6,051 bases of DNA from an uncultured Lachnospiraceae bacterium (GTDB taxonomy: Bacteria; Bacillota; Clostridia; Lachnospirales; Lachnospiraceae). The notes under the pieces are model-generated. The model ran no database searches. It was given only the letters and a program-made list of their open reading frames with translations, and was not told where the DNA came from. Positions 6,023 through 6,051 of this stretch are shown piece after piece. Numbering within the stretch: the first letter of the stretch is position 1; each line of letters begins with the position of its first letter. The stretch covers positions 1 through 6,051 of the forward strand of contig CAMNBW010000109.1 in NCBI GenBank assembly GCA_946533525.1, in the 5' to 3' direction. A program made the translations under genes and the position numbers.

Positions 6023-6051
6023 ATGTTAGCAAAGTTGGGGGGAAAAGTAAA
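6023..6051 (-). promoter_or_regulatory. Possible sigma-A type promoter at the operon start (weak)
   Basis: On the minus strand TTTACT (6051-6046) is followed after 17 bases by TAACAT (6028-6023), with TG one base upstream of the latter (6031-6030), an extended -10 arrangement. Each hexamer matches consensus at four of six positions. Transcription would begin about at the ATG of the SGNH gene, giving a leaderless message, which would fit the missing ribosome binding site. The first hexamer touches the window edge, and such weak matches occur by chance. Confidence 0.22.

Noticed and set aside
1..6051. Toxin, defence, CRISPR, mobile element or RNA gene content
   Set aside because: No direct repeat arrays, terminal inverted repeats, transposase or nuclease motifs, or tRNA/rRNA-like segments were seen. 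The window is almost fully occupied by one biosynthetic operon.

Overview
The window looks like chromosomal DNA of a Gram-positive, single-membrane bacterium of the Clostridia, most likely a Lachnospiraceae relative. This is inferred from strong purine-rich Shine-Dalgarno sites (GGAGG or AAGGAG), frequent ATA, AGA and AGG codons at mid-range GC, and the character of the proteins. No taxonomic marker is present, so the assignment is tentative.

All real genes lie on the minus strand and read from right to left as one tightly packed operon. In transcription order they are: an SGNH-fold DltD-like membrane-anchored transferase (6015-4951); an MBOAT acyltransferase of the DltB/AlgI type (4954-3362); a DltA-like amino acid adenylating enzyme (3339-1819); a fold-type III PLP-dependent decarboxylase (1822-539); a 75-residue acyl carrier protein (487-260); and the start of an AEC-family permease (247 to beyond base 1). 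Two junctions are ATGA overlaps and the other gaps are 12 to 51 bases. No gene-free stretch exceeds about 50 bases, and no terminator, RNA gene, repeat, mobile element or CRISPR array was seen.

The genes resemble a rearranged dlt (teichoic acid D-alanylation) operon with an unusual extra member, the decarboxylase. The proposed flow is as follows. The adenylating enzyme activates an amino acid and loads it on Ser31 of the carrier protein. The MBOAT moves the acyl group across the membrane to the Tyr of its own C-terminal hexapeptide, which fits the F-x-Y-x-x-F acyl-shuttle pattern. The SGNH protein (Ser59/Asp309/His312) passes it to a surface polymer. An alpha-carboxyl already held as a thioester cannot be decarboxylated. 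The decarboxylase therefore suggests that the cargo is a dicarboxylic amino acid attached through its side chain, or an omega-amino acid made before loading (for example GABA or beta-alanine). The butirosin enzyme BtrK, which decarboxylates glutamyl-ACP, is the precedent. The cargo and the acceptor polymer are inferences; the enzyme families are read directly from motifs.
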